This document shows positions 1 to 8,508 of a DNA stretch of 64,000 bases, piece by piece (within the stretch, counting starts at the first letter, position 1; every line of letters starts with the position of its first letter). The notes under the pieces are model-generated. The model did not search any database. It worked only from the letters and a program-made list of their open reading frames with translations, and had not been told where the DNA came from. The DNA is from Sanyastnella coralliicola (GTDB taxonomy: Bacteria > Bacteroidota > Bacteroidia > Flavobacteriales_D > Sanyastnellaceae), in contig NZ_CP132543.1 in the NCBI RefSeq assembly GCF_030845195.1, positions 2,311,501 to 2,375,500 on the forward strand, read 5' to 3'. Position numbers and translations under genes: made by a program.

Positions 1-3000
1 CTCTATCGTAGTAGAACACGTGGTTAGATTGTCATAGCTATCAGTCACGTTAAATTCGATCGTGTGCGACCCCATTCCTAAAAGCGTTCCTGCGATTGGA
101 GATTGTGTTACCGTTACAGAATGACAATCACTTACCCCAACTGTGTTCGTCAAATCAGGCAGCTCATAGGTGCATCCTGAGATGTTTTCCGTGAAAGGTT
201 CCACGCAAATGATTTGAGGTGCTGTGTCATCGATAACGTCCAGTGTAAAGCTGCATGTACTTTCATTTCCATGGACGTCCAATACTGTGAATTCGATCGT
301 GTACACATCTACATCGAGCGGCAACCCTGGAGAAGGATCTTGTGTAATCGACTGAATACCGCAAGGATCTTCCGCATTTACTAAGGCTGTAAAGTCTTCT
401 AAAACATAAGCACAGTCGGCCGCAATTGATCGTTGAGCATCACTTGGGCAAATCACCACCGGTGCTGTTGTGTCTTGAACTGTAATGGTCCATTCAATTT
501 GATCTGAATTTCCCGCCGCATCTTCCACGTGAATGGTGCACGTATGATCTCCGATATCAAGTATCGAACCTTGAACAGGAGTCTGTTCTATTAGCGTAAC
601 CCCGCAGTTATCATCAAACAGGGCATCAAGGGTGAAGTCAGGCACTTCGAATTCACATTCTTCATTCACTTCGAAAAAGAAGCCGCCGTTGTATGCAACA
701 GCAGGGGCTTGATTGTCTTGAACCGTCAAGTCAAAATTGCATACGGATTGATTGTTAGACTCATCTGTAATGGTAAGCTCAATGGAATGAGTTCCAGCAG
801 TCAATTCTACACCAATAGCTGGTGTTTGCTGAATCGTGACGTTTCCGCATGTTTCGATGTAGATCAATGAAGCGCTGAAATCTTCTACGAAGTAGGTACA
901 GTCATTAGAAAGACTGCGCACGGCATCTGAAGGACAAATAACATTCGGCGCAGTCGTGTCGTTCACGGTGATCTCGAAGGAACAATCTGCGCTATTTCCC
1001 AAGAGATCAGTTGCCTCCAAGGTAATGGTGTGCGTCCCAATTCCAAGATCAGTTCCCGGTGACGGAGTTTGAGTTATTGAGTACGAACCGCATGGCTCAT
1101 AAACAAGCGCACTCACGGTGAAATCGGGAAGTTCATAAGTACACGCCGCTGAAGCATCTACCGTCAGATCGCTTGGGCAGGTAATCACAGGTGCCACTAT
1201 ATCATCAACTGCCACTTGGAATGTACATTCACTCTCGTTGCCGAAAGGGTCAATTCCTGTGATGGTAATTTGGTGCAATCCATAGTTCAAGATGGTTCCA
1301 GGTCCTGGAGACTGGGAATATGAACCATCATCACATCCTGAAGAAGAAGACAGTCCAAGGGTATAGTCTGGCAATACGAATTCACAGTCTGCATTGGCGA
1401 AATGGAACTGATCATTCGGACAGTTAAAAACAGGAGCTTGGGTATCAGACACGACCAAACTAGAAGTACAACTATCACTATTCCCTCCGTCGTCTGTTGC
1501 GGTGAACGTGATTGCATAGCTACCCGGTGTCAATTCTGTTCCAACAGGAATAGATTGTGTTACCACAAAACTGCAATCATCGGTGACAGAAGGCAATGAC
1601 GTCAGGTCTTCCATTGTATACGTACATGCTCCGTTCGTTGATTTATCAATCTGAACTACGCAGGCTACAAGTGGAGCTGTTGTGTCAGAGGCAAAGAGTT
1701 CGATTCCAGCAGAGGTAGAACATCCATTCGCATCGGTGATATTTAATTGGTATTCACCCGCGCTGAGGTTATTGAAGGTGATCAGCCCTGAGTTCGGTGC
1801 TACACCTGAGTAGGCTGCCGGGAGATTGAATCCATCAGCAACCGTAATTTGTGTGAATGAGTAGTTGTAAGGACCTGTTCCTCCAGTAATCTGGAAGGTA
1901 GCACTCCCATCAGCAGACGCACAGCTCGGTGAAGTGACCGATTGCAATGCGACAACCAGTGCCTCTGGTTCCGTGACTGTTACATCAAATTCTGAAATGC
2001 ACGATGAAGAGGTTATGACTGTCAAGGTATATTCACCTGCTGATAGATCCTGTAGATTCAAGGCGGCGTCACCGTCAATTCCTAACTCATCCCATGAGAA
2101 CAGGTAGAGGTCAGCATCGCCGTTGACGTTTACAACGATTTCTCCATCAGAAGCACCATTGCATGACACATGAGTAGTCTCGATATTCAAGTCTGGAGCG
2201 TCTACGCAGAATGAGAAGTAGTCACCATCATTCAATACGATCTCTGCAAAGCGTTTCGAACCATTCGACTGCAGGCAGTATGCTCGATCCAAGGTCGCAA
2301 ATGAAGGGTCACTTGAATGCACGATGAGCGTTGTATACGGGTTAGCAGGTACATCAGGAATTTCAATTCGAACCGTTGATTCGACTCCTTGATTCTGCGT
2401 TTTCCAAACTCGTCCCATTCTTGCGCCTGGCATACCTAACCATTCCACGATAGCGTGACCATTTTGACCATCATGCGTAATACCGAGGTAATCCATGTTG
2501 TCGAGAGTATATGGATCAACCATTTCGATATTCAAGAAATTACCGTTCTCCCATGAACGTGCTTTCCATTGTTTGAAACGACGTTCATCATCGCGACCGA
2601 TCACAGCAGATCCCTGGACGTATTCATCAGAGGAAAAATCAAGCACTTTCGTGCCATCAGAGGCGAGGTAACCATGAGCAACTTCAGCGTCTAAGGTGAT
2701 ACCATAGTTCATGGCCAAACTTGAACGAACAGCTAATAGATCATCTCCTTGCAGCACTCCTTCATAAGCGACCAATTCGAAAAGAACTCCTTCGAATCCT
2801 TCTCCAGCACTATACGCCTCAGCCAACATGCCGAGGGTAAACGGACCTCCATCAATGGCATCTCCATTCATGAAAATAGAGTAGCCCAAATCAGCGGCAT
2901 CTAATTTGTCAAGTCCTACCGTGTTTGACCAAAGCGTGTCTTTCGCGTTGACAATAACCGCTTCGAATTGGTTCTGGGTATCATAAACCCACTCCACGAG

Positions 3001-5226
3001 TAGTGGTCCGATTTGATCATTGTGCGCCGTAGGTTCGCAAGAAACATTCGAAGGACTATTCATCTCAATGGTAGTCTCATCAACACGAAGATCATAGCCC
3101 TCGCTTTGACTTCCCATGGAGAACAGCGGTCCGGCTGCAGCCTCGAGTGAGTCTGGCCATAGCACTGCTAGGACATGCAGTCCATTTCGGTTTCCTGTAA
3201 TTGGAGTCTCGGAAAGGACGAGGTTCTGATCACCATTGAAAAGAATCCCGGCGTGCGCATTGATCAGATTAGGCATGTAGATTGGAGCTACAGCATCTGA
3301 TTCCACATTCATCTCATTGGCCGGTGTGAGTGATTCACCCTTTGCCAATTCTTCAAGTTTAAAGATCTCCGCTGATTGCCCTTCTAATTGGGTTCCATCT
3401 ACACCAAACGCAGTGCTATCAGCTTCCACCCAAAGTTCGAGTCGACATGACCCGGCACCTGGGTTGATGCCTGCATTCTCTTTGTGTGTCACTACCACGT
3501 TGTTAGAGACAAATAGTCCGCAAGCTGGGTCATCAGTCACCACCCGGTATTTCCCGGGTTGAGCATTGGGTACTTCGATGGAAGTTCCATCCAAAGTAAA
3601 AAGCGTGTTCCAGATAATGTCATTCGTACTGAACTGCAGGGCGCGCCCGGTATTTTCTGCAGAGTAGCTCAGGTATAGTGTTTCTCCAGGGCAGATTTCA
3701 GACTCTTCTACGGTCAGTACTCCAGCTTCAGGAGGTGAACAGCACAAGAGACTTCCATTCACGGGATGATCGATCAGTGCAATGACTGCGTTGTGAAGTT
3801 CAGGCACTTCTGCATCGGTGAAACTTCCAAAACCAGCTCCCCCAGTTCCACCAAAGAAACTCAGTGAATCATTGACATGTGCAATGGAGCAGAGGCGATC
3901 ATCACCAGAACCGCTCAAGGCTTGAGACCATAGAAGTGATCCGTCAGTATCGAAAGACATTGTCAGTCCTTCCGTGTCAGCTCCGCTTTCGACAATATTG
4001 CCGTTCACATAAATATTTGAACTGTAGCTTCCACAAATGACTGGATTGCCGTGGTTATCGCATTTTACATCATATAGATGGTTAGATTGATGTCCACCAT
4101 AATCCACAAGAAGGTTCACCCATTCAGGTGCACCTGTACTTAAATTCATCTTAGCTAAGAAGATATCGTCGTTACTTCCCCAATCTATGTATGCACCACC
4201 AAAATCGGTCGGGTTAAAGAACCCCGCATAGATTGAGCCTGTGACATACACGCCCTCACAATTGATATCGAGTCCAAAGCCTCGTAGTTCATTAAGATTA
4301 TGAAGAAATCGATTCGCCCAAAGTAATTGTCCTTCAGAAGAGAAGGTCAATAAGAAGAGGTCATTTAAGGTGTCAATTGACCAATAGAACATCGAATACG
4401 AGTTCTGACCATCAATTACGGCAAAGTCGTAAGAATTGAAATTTCCCACGACACCGAGTTTACCCTCGAAATAAGCCAATTGCGGATGTCGATCTTCGAT
4501 CTGTGAGATATCAAAGACATTCCACCAATCACCGAAGATGCTTTGCCAGATTGAATTTCCTTCAGGATCAATTTTGCGAAGTAGGAATTGAGCGTTGTTT
4601 CCAAAGGAGTAATCGTCAACTGTCAATCCGAATCCTTCCGAACTGTACAGAACATACCATCCGTCATCTCCTCGGGCAATATCTAAAACAGCCGTATCCT
4701 GAAAATCCGAAACGTGTTGGTTCCAGATGACTTGTCCTTCCTCGGATACTCTTAGAAGTGTGGCTCCCGCATTTCCAATGTTGTAATCATCATCAATCGC
4801 GACATCGATTGACGTTCCTGTGACAGTGGCGTTTCCGCTAGTATAACCTCCCACTAGAATTCCTCCTTCAGGTGCGAGATCTACTGTAAGCATTTTGTCA
4901 TCTCCTGGTGAGGAAATATCCATCATCCAGAGAAGTTCTCCTTCATCGTTGATCGCAACTACCATAGCATCAGCATCGCTTCCAGCCGCGACGGGATTGA
5001 ATTCAAACGCAACATCAGCAATGTTAGTTGAGACCACATCACCCGCTGACCCCACATAGTAACCTACAGCATACAAAATGGAGGCTTCTGCATCATACGC
5101 CATATCGACGAATGTCTGCTCACCTTCACCTTGTGCTGCGAAAGCCCATTGCAACGTCTGTCCGTGCACCGCATTCGATGCTACAGACAAAAGCAGCAGG
5201 ATCAATCCTTTAAGGGTGGTTGTCAT
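1..5226 (-). CDS. Giant secreted repeat adhesin (SprB + HYR-like repeats), 3' end beyond window
   Basis: The minus strand is open without a stop from an ATG at 5226 to the window edge (1742 codons), so the C-terminus is missing. The start begins a signal peptide (MTTTLKGLILLLLLSVASNAVHGQ). The N-terminal ~550 residues form beta-propeller-like repeats about measured values. Next comes a LamG/DUF8202-like region with the motifs SLAMNYGITL and IGRDDERRFKQW. Two SprB-type repeats follow (HVSCNGASDGEI; SPSCASADGSAT). From about nt 1695 to 1 lie seven ~80-residue HYR/Ig-like repeats (DTTAP..CPSD...C.Y..DF...CG...PG..L..G.H.I...D..GN...C). Such proteins are normally exported by the T9SS and displayed for adhesion or gliding; the expected C-terminal sorting domain would lie outside the window. 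It is divergent from the downstream phosphodiesterase gene. The architecture is clear; the ligand is unknown. Confidence 0.88.
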   Translation of the reverse strand, partial: MTTTLKGLILLLLSVASNAVHGQTLQWAFAAQGEGEQTFVDMAYDAEASILYAVGYYVGSAGDVVSTNIADVAFEFNPVAAGSDADAMVVAINDEGELLWMMDISSPGDDKMLTVDLAPEGGILVGGYTSGNATVTGTSIDVAIDDDYNIGNAGATLLRVSEEGQVIWNQHVSDFQDTAVLDIARGDDGWYVLYSSEGFGLTVDDYSFGNNAQFLLRKIDPEGNSIWQSIFGDWWNVFDISQIEDRHPQLAYFEGKLGVVGNFNSYDFAVIDGQNSYSMFYWSIDTLNDLFLLTFSSEGQLLWANRFLHNLNELRGFGLDINCEGVYVTGSIYAGFFNPTDFGGAYIDWGSNDDIFLAKMNLSTGAPEWVNLLVDYGGHQSNHLYDVKCDNHGNPVICGSYSSNIYVNGNIVESGADTEGLTMSFDTDGSLLWSQALSGSGDDRLCSIAHVNDSLSFFGGTGGAGFGSFTDAEVPELHNAVIALIDHPVNGSLLCCSPPEAGVLTVEESEICPGETLYLSYSAENTGRALQFSTNDIIWNTLFTLDGTSIEVPNAQPGKYRVVTDDPACGLFVSNNVVVTHKENAGINPGAGSCRLELWVEADSTAFGVDGTQLEGQSAEIFKLEELAKGESLTPANEMNVESDAVAPIYMPNLINAHAGILFNGDQNLVLSETPITGNRNGLHVLAVLWPDSLEAAAGPLFSMGSQSEGYDLRVDETTIEMNSPSNVSCEPTAHNDQIGPLLVEWVYDTQNQFEAVIVNAKDTLWSNTVGLDKLDAADLGYSIFMNGDAIDGGPFTLGMLAEAYSAGEGFEGVLFELVAYEGVLQGDDLLAVRSSLAMNYGITLDAEVAHGYLASDGTKVLDFSSDEYVQGSAVIGRDDERRFKQWKARSWENGNFLNIEMVDPYTLDNMDYLGITHDGQNGHAIVEWLGMPGARMGRVWKTQNQGVESTVRIEIPDVPANPYTTLIVHSSDPSFATLDRAYCLQSNGSKRFAEIVLNDGDYFSFCVDAPDLNIETTHVSCNGASDGEIVVNVNGDADLYLFSWDELGIDGDAALNLQDLSAGEYTLTVITSSSCISEFDVTVTEPEALVVALQSVTSPSCASADGSATFQITGGTGPYNYSFTQITVADGFNLPAAYSGVAPNSGLITFNNLSAGEYQLNITDANGCSTSAGIELFASDTTAPLVACVVQIDKSTNGACTYTMEDLTSLPSVTDDCSFVVTQSIPVGTELTPGSYAITFTATDDGGNSDSCTSSLVVSDTQAPVFNCPNDQFHFANADCEFVLPDYTLGLSSSSGCDDGSYSQSPGPGTILNYGLHQITITGIDPFGNESECTFQVAVDDIVAPVITCPSDLTVDASAACTYELPDFTVSALVYEPCGSYSITQTPSPGTDLGIGTHTITLEATDLLGNSADCSFEITVNDTTAPNVICPSDAVRSLSNDCTYFVEDFSASLIYIETCGNVTIQQTPAIGVELTAGTHSIELTITDESNNQSVCNFDLTVQDNQAPAVAYNGGFFFEVNEECEFEVPDFTLDALFDDNCGVTLIEQTPVQGSILDIGDHTCTIHVEDAAGNSDQIEWTITVQDTTAPVVICPSDAQRSIAADCAYVLEDFTALVNAEDPCGIQSITQDPSPGLPLDVDVYTIEFTVLDVHGNESTCSFTLDVIDDTAPQIICVEPFTENISGCTYELPDLTNTVGVSDCHSVTVTQSPIAGTLLGMGSHTIEFNVTDSYDNLTTCSTTIE

Positions 5227-5409
5227 GATCTGATAGTTAGTCCGTGTCATTTCGACACCTAGGCTTACGTGCTTTCTTTCTGTAGGTTACATTCTGAAAG
5301 TCCTGTGGTCCTGATCTTCAGTGTTTATCAGATTGTTCTTGCATTTTTTCACGAACGCAGACTTCCAAAATCGAACTGAGCTTACGACCTTCGTGGAAAG
5401 CACCATACG

Positions 5410-6357
5410 ATGAAATCCAAACTCCTCACCTTCTGGCTTGCAGCGGTGTTCCTTCACCTGATCAGCTGCACCGCATCTGCTCCTTCCGAAGATGCTCGGC
5501 ATATGGCCATTTCCGACACATTCGAAATCCAAGGTCATCGAGGTGCGCGAGGCTATCTACCTGAGAATAGCATCCCTGGTTTTGTTTTGGCCTTAGAACA
5601 AGGTGCGCAGGTACTAGAGTTTGATCTTTGTGTTTCTCGAGATTCGCAATTGGTTGTGAATCATGAGCCTTGGTTGAACAAGAAGATTTGCCTCGATCCA
5701 CAAGGAAATCCAATTGAGAATGAAGAAGACTGGAAACTCTTCAGCATGGATATGGAGACCATTCGAGGTTGCGATTGCGGGAGCTTGGGTAACCCGAGAT
5801 TTCCAACGCAGGCAAAGCGTTCCGTATCTCGTCCGGCGTTATGGGAGGTCGTTCAAGTAGCTGAAATGATGCGCACAAAAGGCGATTCAGCCAAGGTTCG
5901 CTACAACATTGAAATCAAATTTGAAGAAGGCGGTGAAGGTATTTACCACCCGACTGCTGATCAGTTCGCTTCGTTAGTTATTGGTGAACTGCTTGAACTC
6001 GGGATTTATGATCGCACCACCGTACAGTCATTCTCTGCCGAGGTTTTGGAAGCTTTGCATGCGATTGACCCGAAGTTATCTACCTCATGGTTGGTTGAAG
6101 ATGACGCTAGCGCGGAAGAGCAATTGGCACGTCTGACCTTCGTTCCGACGGTCTTCAGTCCGGACTTTAGTTCACTTTCTGCTGATGACATTGACTATTG
6201 TCACGCCAATGGCACCAAAGTCATTCCATGGACAGTGAATGATCAAGCAGATATGATTTCGTTGATTGAATTAGGAGTTGATGGAATCATCACAGACTAT
6301 CCGAAAGAGCTTGCCGTTGTTGTGGAAGAGAAAAGAACCGAAACGGAAAGTCTTTAA
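5410..6357 (+). CDS. Glycerophosphodiester phosphodiesterase family lipoprotein
   Basis: A 315-aa protein with a lipoprotein signal (lipobox LISC, Cys20). The GDPD TIM-barrel begins with the signature GHRGARGYLPENS; the HR pair, the Glu of PENS, the ExD of LEFDLC and the following NHEP are the metal and catalytic residues of the family. The C-terminal part ends with the usual strand VIPWTVN and a GVDGIITDYP motif. The family hydrolyses glycerophosphodiesters to glycerol-3-phosphate and an alcohol, here probably at the cell envelope for phosphate or lipid-headgroup salvage. It stands alone, divergent from the giant adhesin. Substrate is inferred from the family only. Confidence 0.9.
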   Translation: MKSKLLTFWLAAVFLHLISCTASAPSEDARHMAISDTFEIQGHRGARGYLPENSIPGFVLALEQGAQVLEFDLCVSRDSQLVVNHEPWLNKKICLDPQGNPIENEEDWKLFSMDMETIRGCDCGSLGNPRFPTQAKRSVSRPALWEVVQVAEMMRTKGDSAKVRYNIEIKFEEGGEGIYHPTADQFASLVIGELLELGIYDRTTVQSFSAEVLEALHAIDPKLSTSWLVEDDASAEEQLARLTFVPTVFSPDFSSLSADDIDYCHANGTKVIPWTVNDQADMISLIELGVDGIITDYPKELAVVVEEKRTETESL

Positions 6358-6555
6358 AAAGGAAAAGCGCACTATAATAGCACGCTCATATTCCTATTTT
6401 GGTTAAGGTAGTAAGGTCTTTTTCTGTAATTCGTCGACGAATATAGGGCTTTTCTCGCTAAAAACCATGCGTTTACCGAATTTTTCCATGATTCAGACTT
6501 TCGGTGCAACTTTGTCGCTGAATCTTGTCACTATAAATGTAAAGCCTGCATCCAG
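6358..6555. other. Intergenic gap, nothing recognised
   Basis: AT-rich spacer between the phosphodiesterase and the Pmp3-like gene. I see no RNA gene, clear terminator or heptad repeat in it; it presumably carries the promoter of the downstream lipoprotein gene. Confidence 0.4.
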
Positions 6556-7188
6556 ATGAATTTAAACCGAATAATTGTCGCTCTCATCGCGATCATTTTT
6601 GCTTCATGTAGCACCTCAAATGACGTGGTAAGCGACCGATTTATCCAGAAAAGAAAGTACCGTAAAGGATACTTTATAGCGAACCACCAAAAGAGTAAAG
6701 CTGACAAAGCTGAAACGGTAAAGGCCCTAGCTCCCCGTACAGATGGAGTGGAACAAATTGCCACTGAACGCAACGAACCACAACTACAAGGCCCCGCATC
6801 ATGGGATCTCCCTCAGAATAGTCCTTCATCAGTCGACCATCAACCATCAACGGTCAACCAACCGTCAACCGTCAACCGTCAACCGTCCACTATCGAAGAA
6901 ATAGCTGTTCAAGAAGAACCTTCGGTAGAGCCAAAAGCGGGTAAACCGCTATTCGACGCTAAAGACTGGGACAAAACTATTGCGCCTCAGATTCAGAAAG
7001 CGCGTGTATCGAATGACAATGCAGAACTGGCGATCTACCTTATCATCGCTTTCTTCCTCCCTCCAATTCCTATTTACATTCTATACGGACTAGAAATCGA
7101 ATTCTGGCTTTCGCTTGTACTATTCATATTGGGTTGGTTACCAGGTGTGATCTACGCATTCGTTAAGATCTTACAGGTATACCGCTGA
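6556..7188 (+). CDS. Lipoprotein with C-terminal YqaE/Pmp3-like membrane domain
   Basis: A 210-aa protein. The N-terminus is a lipoprotein signal (IIFASCSTS, Cys17). Residues ~85-150 are a low-complexity polar linker. Residues ~153-210 carry the two hydrophobic segments typical of the YqaE/Pmp3 family (LIIAFFLPPIPIYILYG, then SLVLFILGWLPGVIYAFV). Pmp3 proteins are small membrane proteins linked to membrane potential and salt stress in yeast and plants; the bacterial role is not settled. The linker is partly encoded by tandem 7-nt repeats like those found between genes elsewhere in the window, giving the peptide QPSTVNQPSTVNRQPST. That segment is probably a repeat expansion inside the gene. 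Confidence 0.75.
   Translation: MNLNRIIVALIAIIFASCSTSNDVVSDRFIQKRKYRKGYFIANHQKSKADKAETVKALAPRTDGVEQIATERNEPQLQGPASWDLPQNSPSSVDHQPSTVNQPSTVNRQPSTIEEIAVQEEPSVEPKAGKPLFDAKDWDKTIAPQIQKARVSNDNAELAIYLIIAFFLPPIPIYILYGLEIEFWLSLVLFILGWLPGVIYAFVKILQVYR
6832..6893 (+). repeat. Heptad repeat (GTCAACC family) inside a coding region
   Basis: About nine degenerate 7-nt units of the ATCAACC / GTCAACC / ACCGTCA type run through codons of the Pmp3-like lipoprotein. The same unit family occurs in the non-coding repeats near 15.3 kb and 17.3 kb. Because the unit is 7 nt, successive copies are read in shifting frames; here all frames used are stop-free and yield a Ser/Thr/Asn/Gln/Pro linker. Confidence 0.8.
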
Positions 7189-7204
7189 GTCTAAATGCAA
7201 TGAC

Positions 7205-7212
7205 TACCTTTG
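7205..7212 (+). promoter_or_regulatory. Putative -7 element TACCTTTG upstream of FKBP gene
   Basis: TACCTTTG matches the Bacteroidota -7 consensus TAnnTTTG and lies 33 nt before the FKBP start codon. No good TTG -33 element is visible at the usual distance, so the call rests on the -7 box alone. Confidence 0.5.
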
Positions 7213-7244
7213 CGGCGAATTTGGTATTCAGATAAAGATCCATA

Positions 7245-7670
7245 ATGAAAGTAAAAAACAACGACACGATTCGTGTACACTACAAAGGGACACTCACTAA
7301 CGGAGACCTTTTTGACTCTAGTGAAGGCCGTGAACCACTTGAATTTACTGTAGGTTCAGGACAAGTGATCCCTGGGTTTGACTCAGCTGTGATCGATATG
7401 GAAGTAGGAGAAGCGAAGGCTTTCCTTATCCCTTGTGATGATGCTTACGGACAAGCTGATGAGCGTCTGGTTCAGGAAGTAGGTCGCGATCAATTGCCGG
7501 AAGATATGCAGCCAGAAGTTGGTATGATGCTTTCTTCTCAATTGCCAAACGGTCAGCAGATTCCAGTGAAAGTTGTGGAAGTAACAGATGCTTCGATCAA
7601 AATTGATGCAAACCACCCACTTGCTGGAGAAGACCTCAACTTTGAGATTACCCTCGTAGAGATTGTATAA
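7245..7670 (+). CDS. FKBP-type peptidyl-prolyl cis-trans isomerase (SlyD-like)
   Basis: A 141-aa cytosolic protein with no signal peptide. The FKBP core is recognisable from VHYKGTLTNGDLFDSS, then a GQVIPGFDSAVIDM segment, an AYGQ motif and the closing strand NFEITLVEIV. Between them sits an insert-in-flap chaperone domain (about residues 68-122), as in SlyD, but the His/Cys-rich metal-binding tail of E. coli SlyD is absent. The family catalyses prolyl isomerisation and assists folding. A TAnnTTTG box lies upstream and a strong hairpin terminator follows. Confidence 0.92.
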   Translation: MKVKNNDTIRVHYKGTLTNGDLFDSSEGREPLEFTVGSGQVIPGFDSAVIDMEVGEAKAFLIPCDDAYGQADERLVQEVGRDQLPEDMQPEVGMMLSSQLPNGQQIPVKVVEVTDASIKIDANHPLAGEDLNFEITLVEIV

Positions 7671-7690
7671 TCTCCAATGATAACATTGAA

Positions 7691-7717
7691 AAGGGCCGCT
7701 GATGCGGCCCTTTTTTA
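7691..7717. terminator. Bidirectional hairpin terminator
   Basis: A 9-bp perfect stem (AAGGGCCGC / GCGGCCCTT) with a TGAT loop, a T-run on the plus side and an A-run on the other side. It sits between the convergent FKBP and reductase genes; the reductase stop codon lies in the T-tract, so it serves both. Confidence 0.9.
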
Positions 7718-8356
7718 TTTCAGCAATTTAAATGCGTGACTCCATCGATTCTCTCTGAATCCCGGAATACACCAGAGCATACACAAGGGCTCGATGGCTC
7801 TCGCCCCTTCTACTCCGCCCATGTCTTCAATGTCGTGGCCAAATTTTAATAGCATTTCTCGAACTTCTTCTTTGGCTTCATCGCTATTCCCTGCGATGAA
7901 CATCGTTGGCTTTCCTCCTTCAAATTGAGGGTCAACCATAAATGCACTTCCGATACTGTTAAACGCCTTGACGAAGTTCGCCTCAGGCTGCGCTTCCTGA
8001 AGTTCCTCCATCAACGAACGGTTAATTGAGCTAAAGAATCGCAAGACTCCATTATCAGGTGCGGAAGTATCGATGGGGTTGGTAGCGTCAATCACTGTTT
8101 TCCCTTTTAGGTAGTTACTATCAATACCTTCAAGAGCCTCTTTAGCTACCGTTCCTTTCACCGCGAAAATCACGATGTCTCCAAATTGTGCCGCATCATC
8201 AACGGATCCCAATTGAACACTTGAGTTATCCTGATGCCATTCTTCGAGCTTCGAAGTATCTCGCGAAGCGATCATCGCTTCATATCCATGTGAAATAGCT
8301 CCAGCTGCTAGGGTTTTCCCAACGATGCCTGAGCCTATTATTCCTACTTTTTTCAT
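7715..8356 (-). CDS. NADPH-dependent F420 reductase-like Rossmann protein
   Basis: A 213-aa protein starting with a dinucleotide-binding fold (VGIIGSGIVGKTLAAGAISHGY), followed by an SRD segment after beta-2 that suits NADP(H) binding. The overall form matches the NADP oxidoreductase, coenzyme F420-dependent (NpdG-like) family, whose bacterial members mostly act on unknown substrates since these bacteria generally lack F420. Later motifs VIDATNP and VKAFNSIGS are typical of the family. It faces the deiminase gene divergently and shares a terminator with the FKBP gene. Exact reaction unknown. Confidence 0.75.
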   Translation of the reverse strand: MKKVGIIGSGIVGKTLAAGAISHGYEAMIASRDTSKLEEWHQDNSSVQLGSVDDAAQFGDIVIFAVKGTVAKEALEGIDSNYLKGKTVIDATNPIDTSAPDNGVLRFFSSINRSLMEELQEAQPEANFVKAFNSIGSAFMVDPQFEGGKPTMFIAGNSDEAKEEVREMLLKFGHDIEDMGGVEGARAIEPLCMLWCIPGFRENRWSHAFKLLK

Positions 8357-8403
8357 TTGTTAGAGCATTTTTGGAGGGCATTCTCCATGAACAAATGTGC
8401 ACT

Positions 8404-8418
8404 AGGTATGCCATACCT
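8404..8418. promoter_or_regulatory. Perfect 15-nt palindrome in a divergent promoter region
   Basis: AGGTAT-GCC-ATACCT is a perfect inverted repeat located between the divergent reductase and deiminase genes, 48 nt before the reductase start. It has the size and place of a dimeric-repressor operator. No regulator gene is next to it, so this is only a candidate. Confidence 0.35.
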
Positions 8419-8508
8419 CCAAGCGATTAACAGGCTTTGGCGAATGACGTCCTATGCTCGTGTTATGGTCAGAATTCCGTATTTTTAAGGAGACTTAACC
8501 AAGATGCT

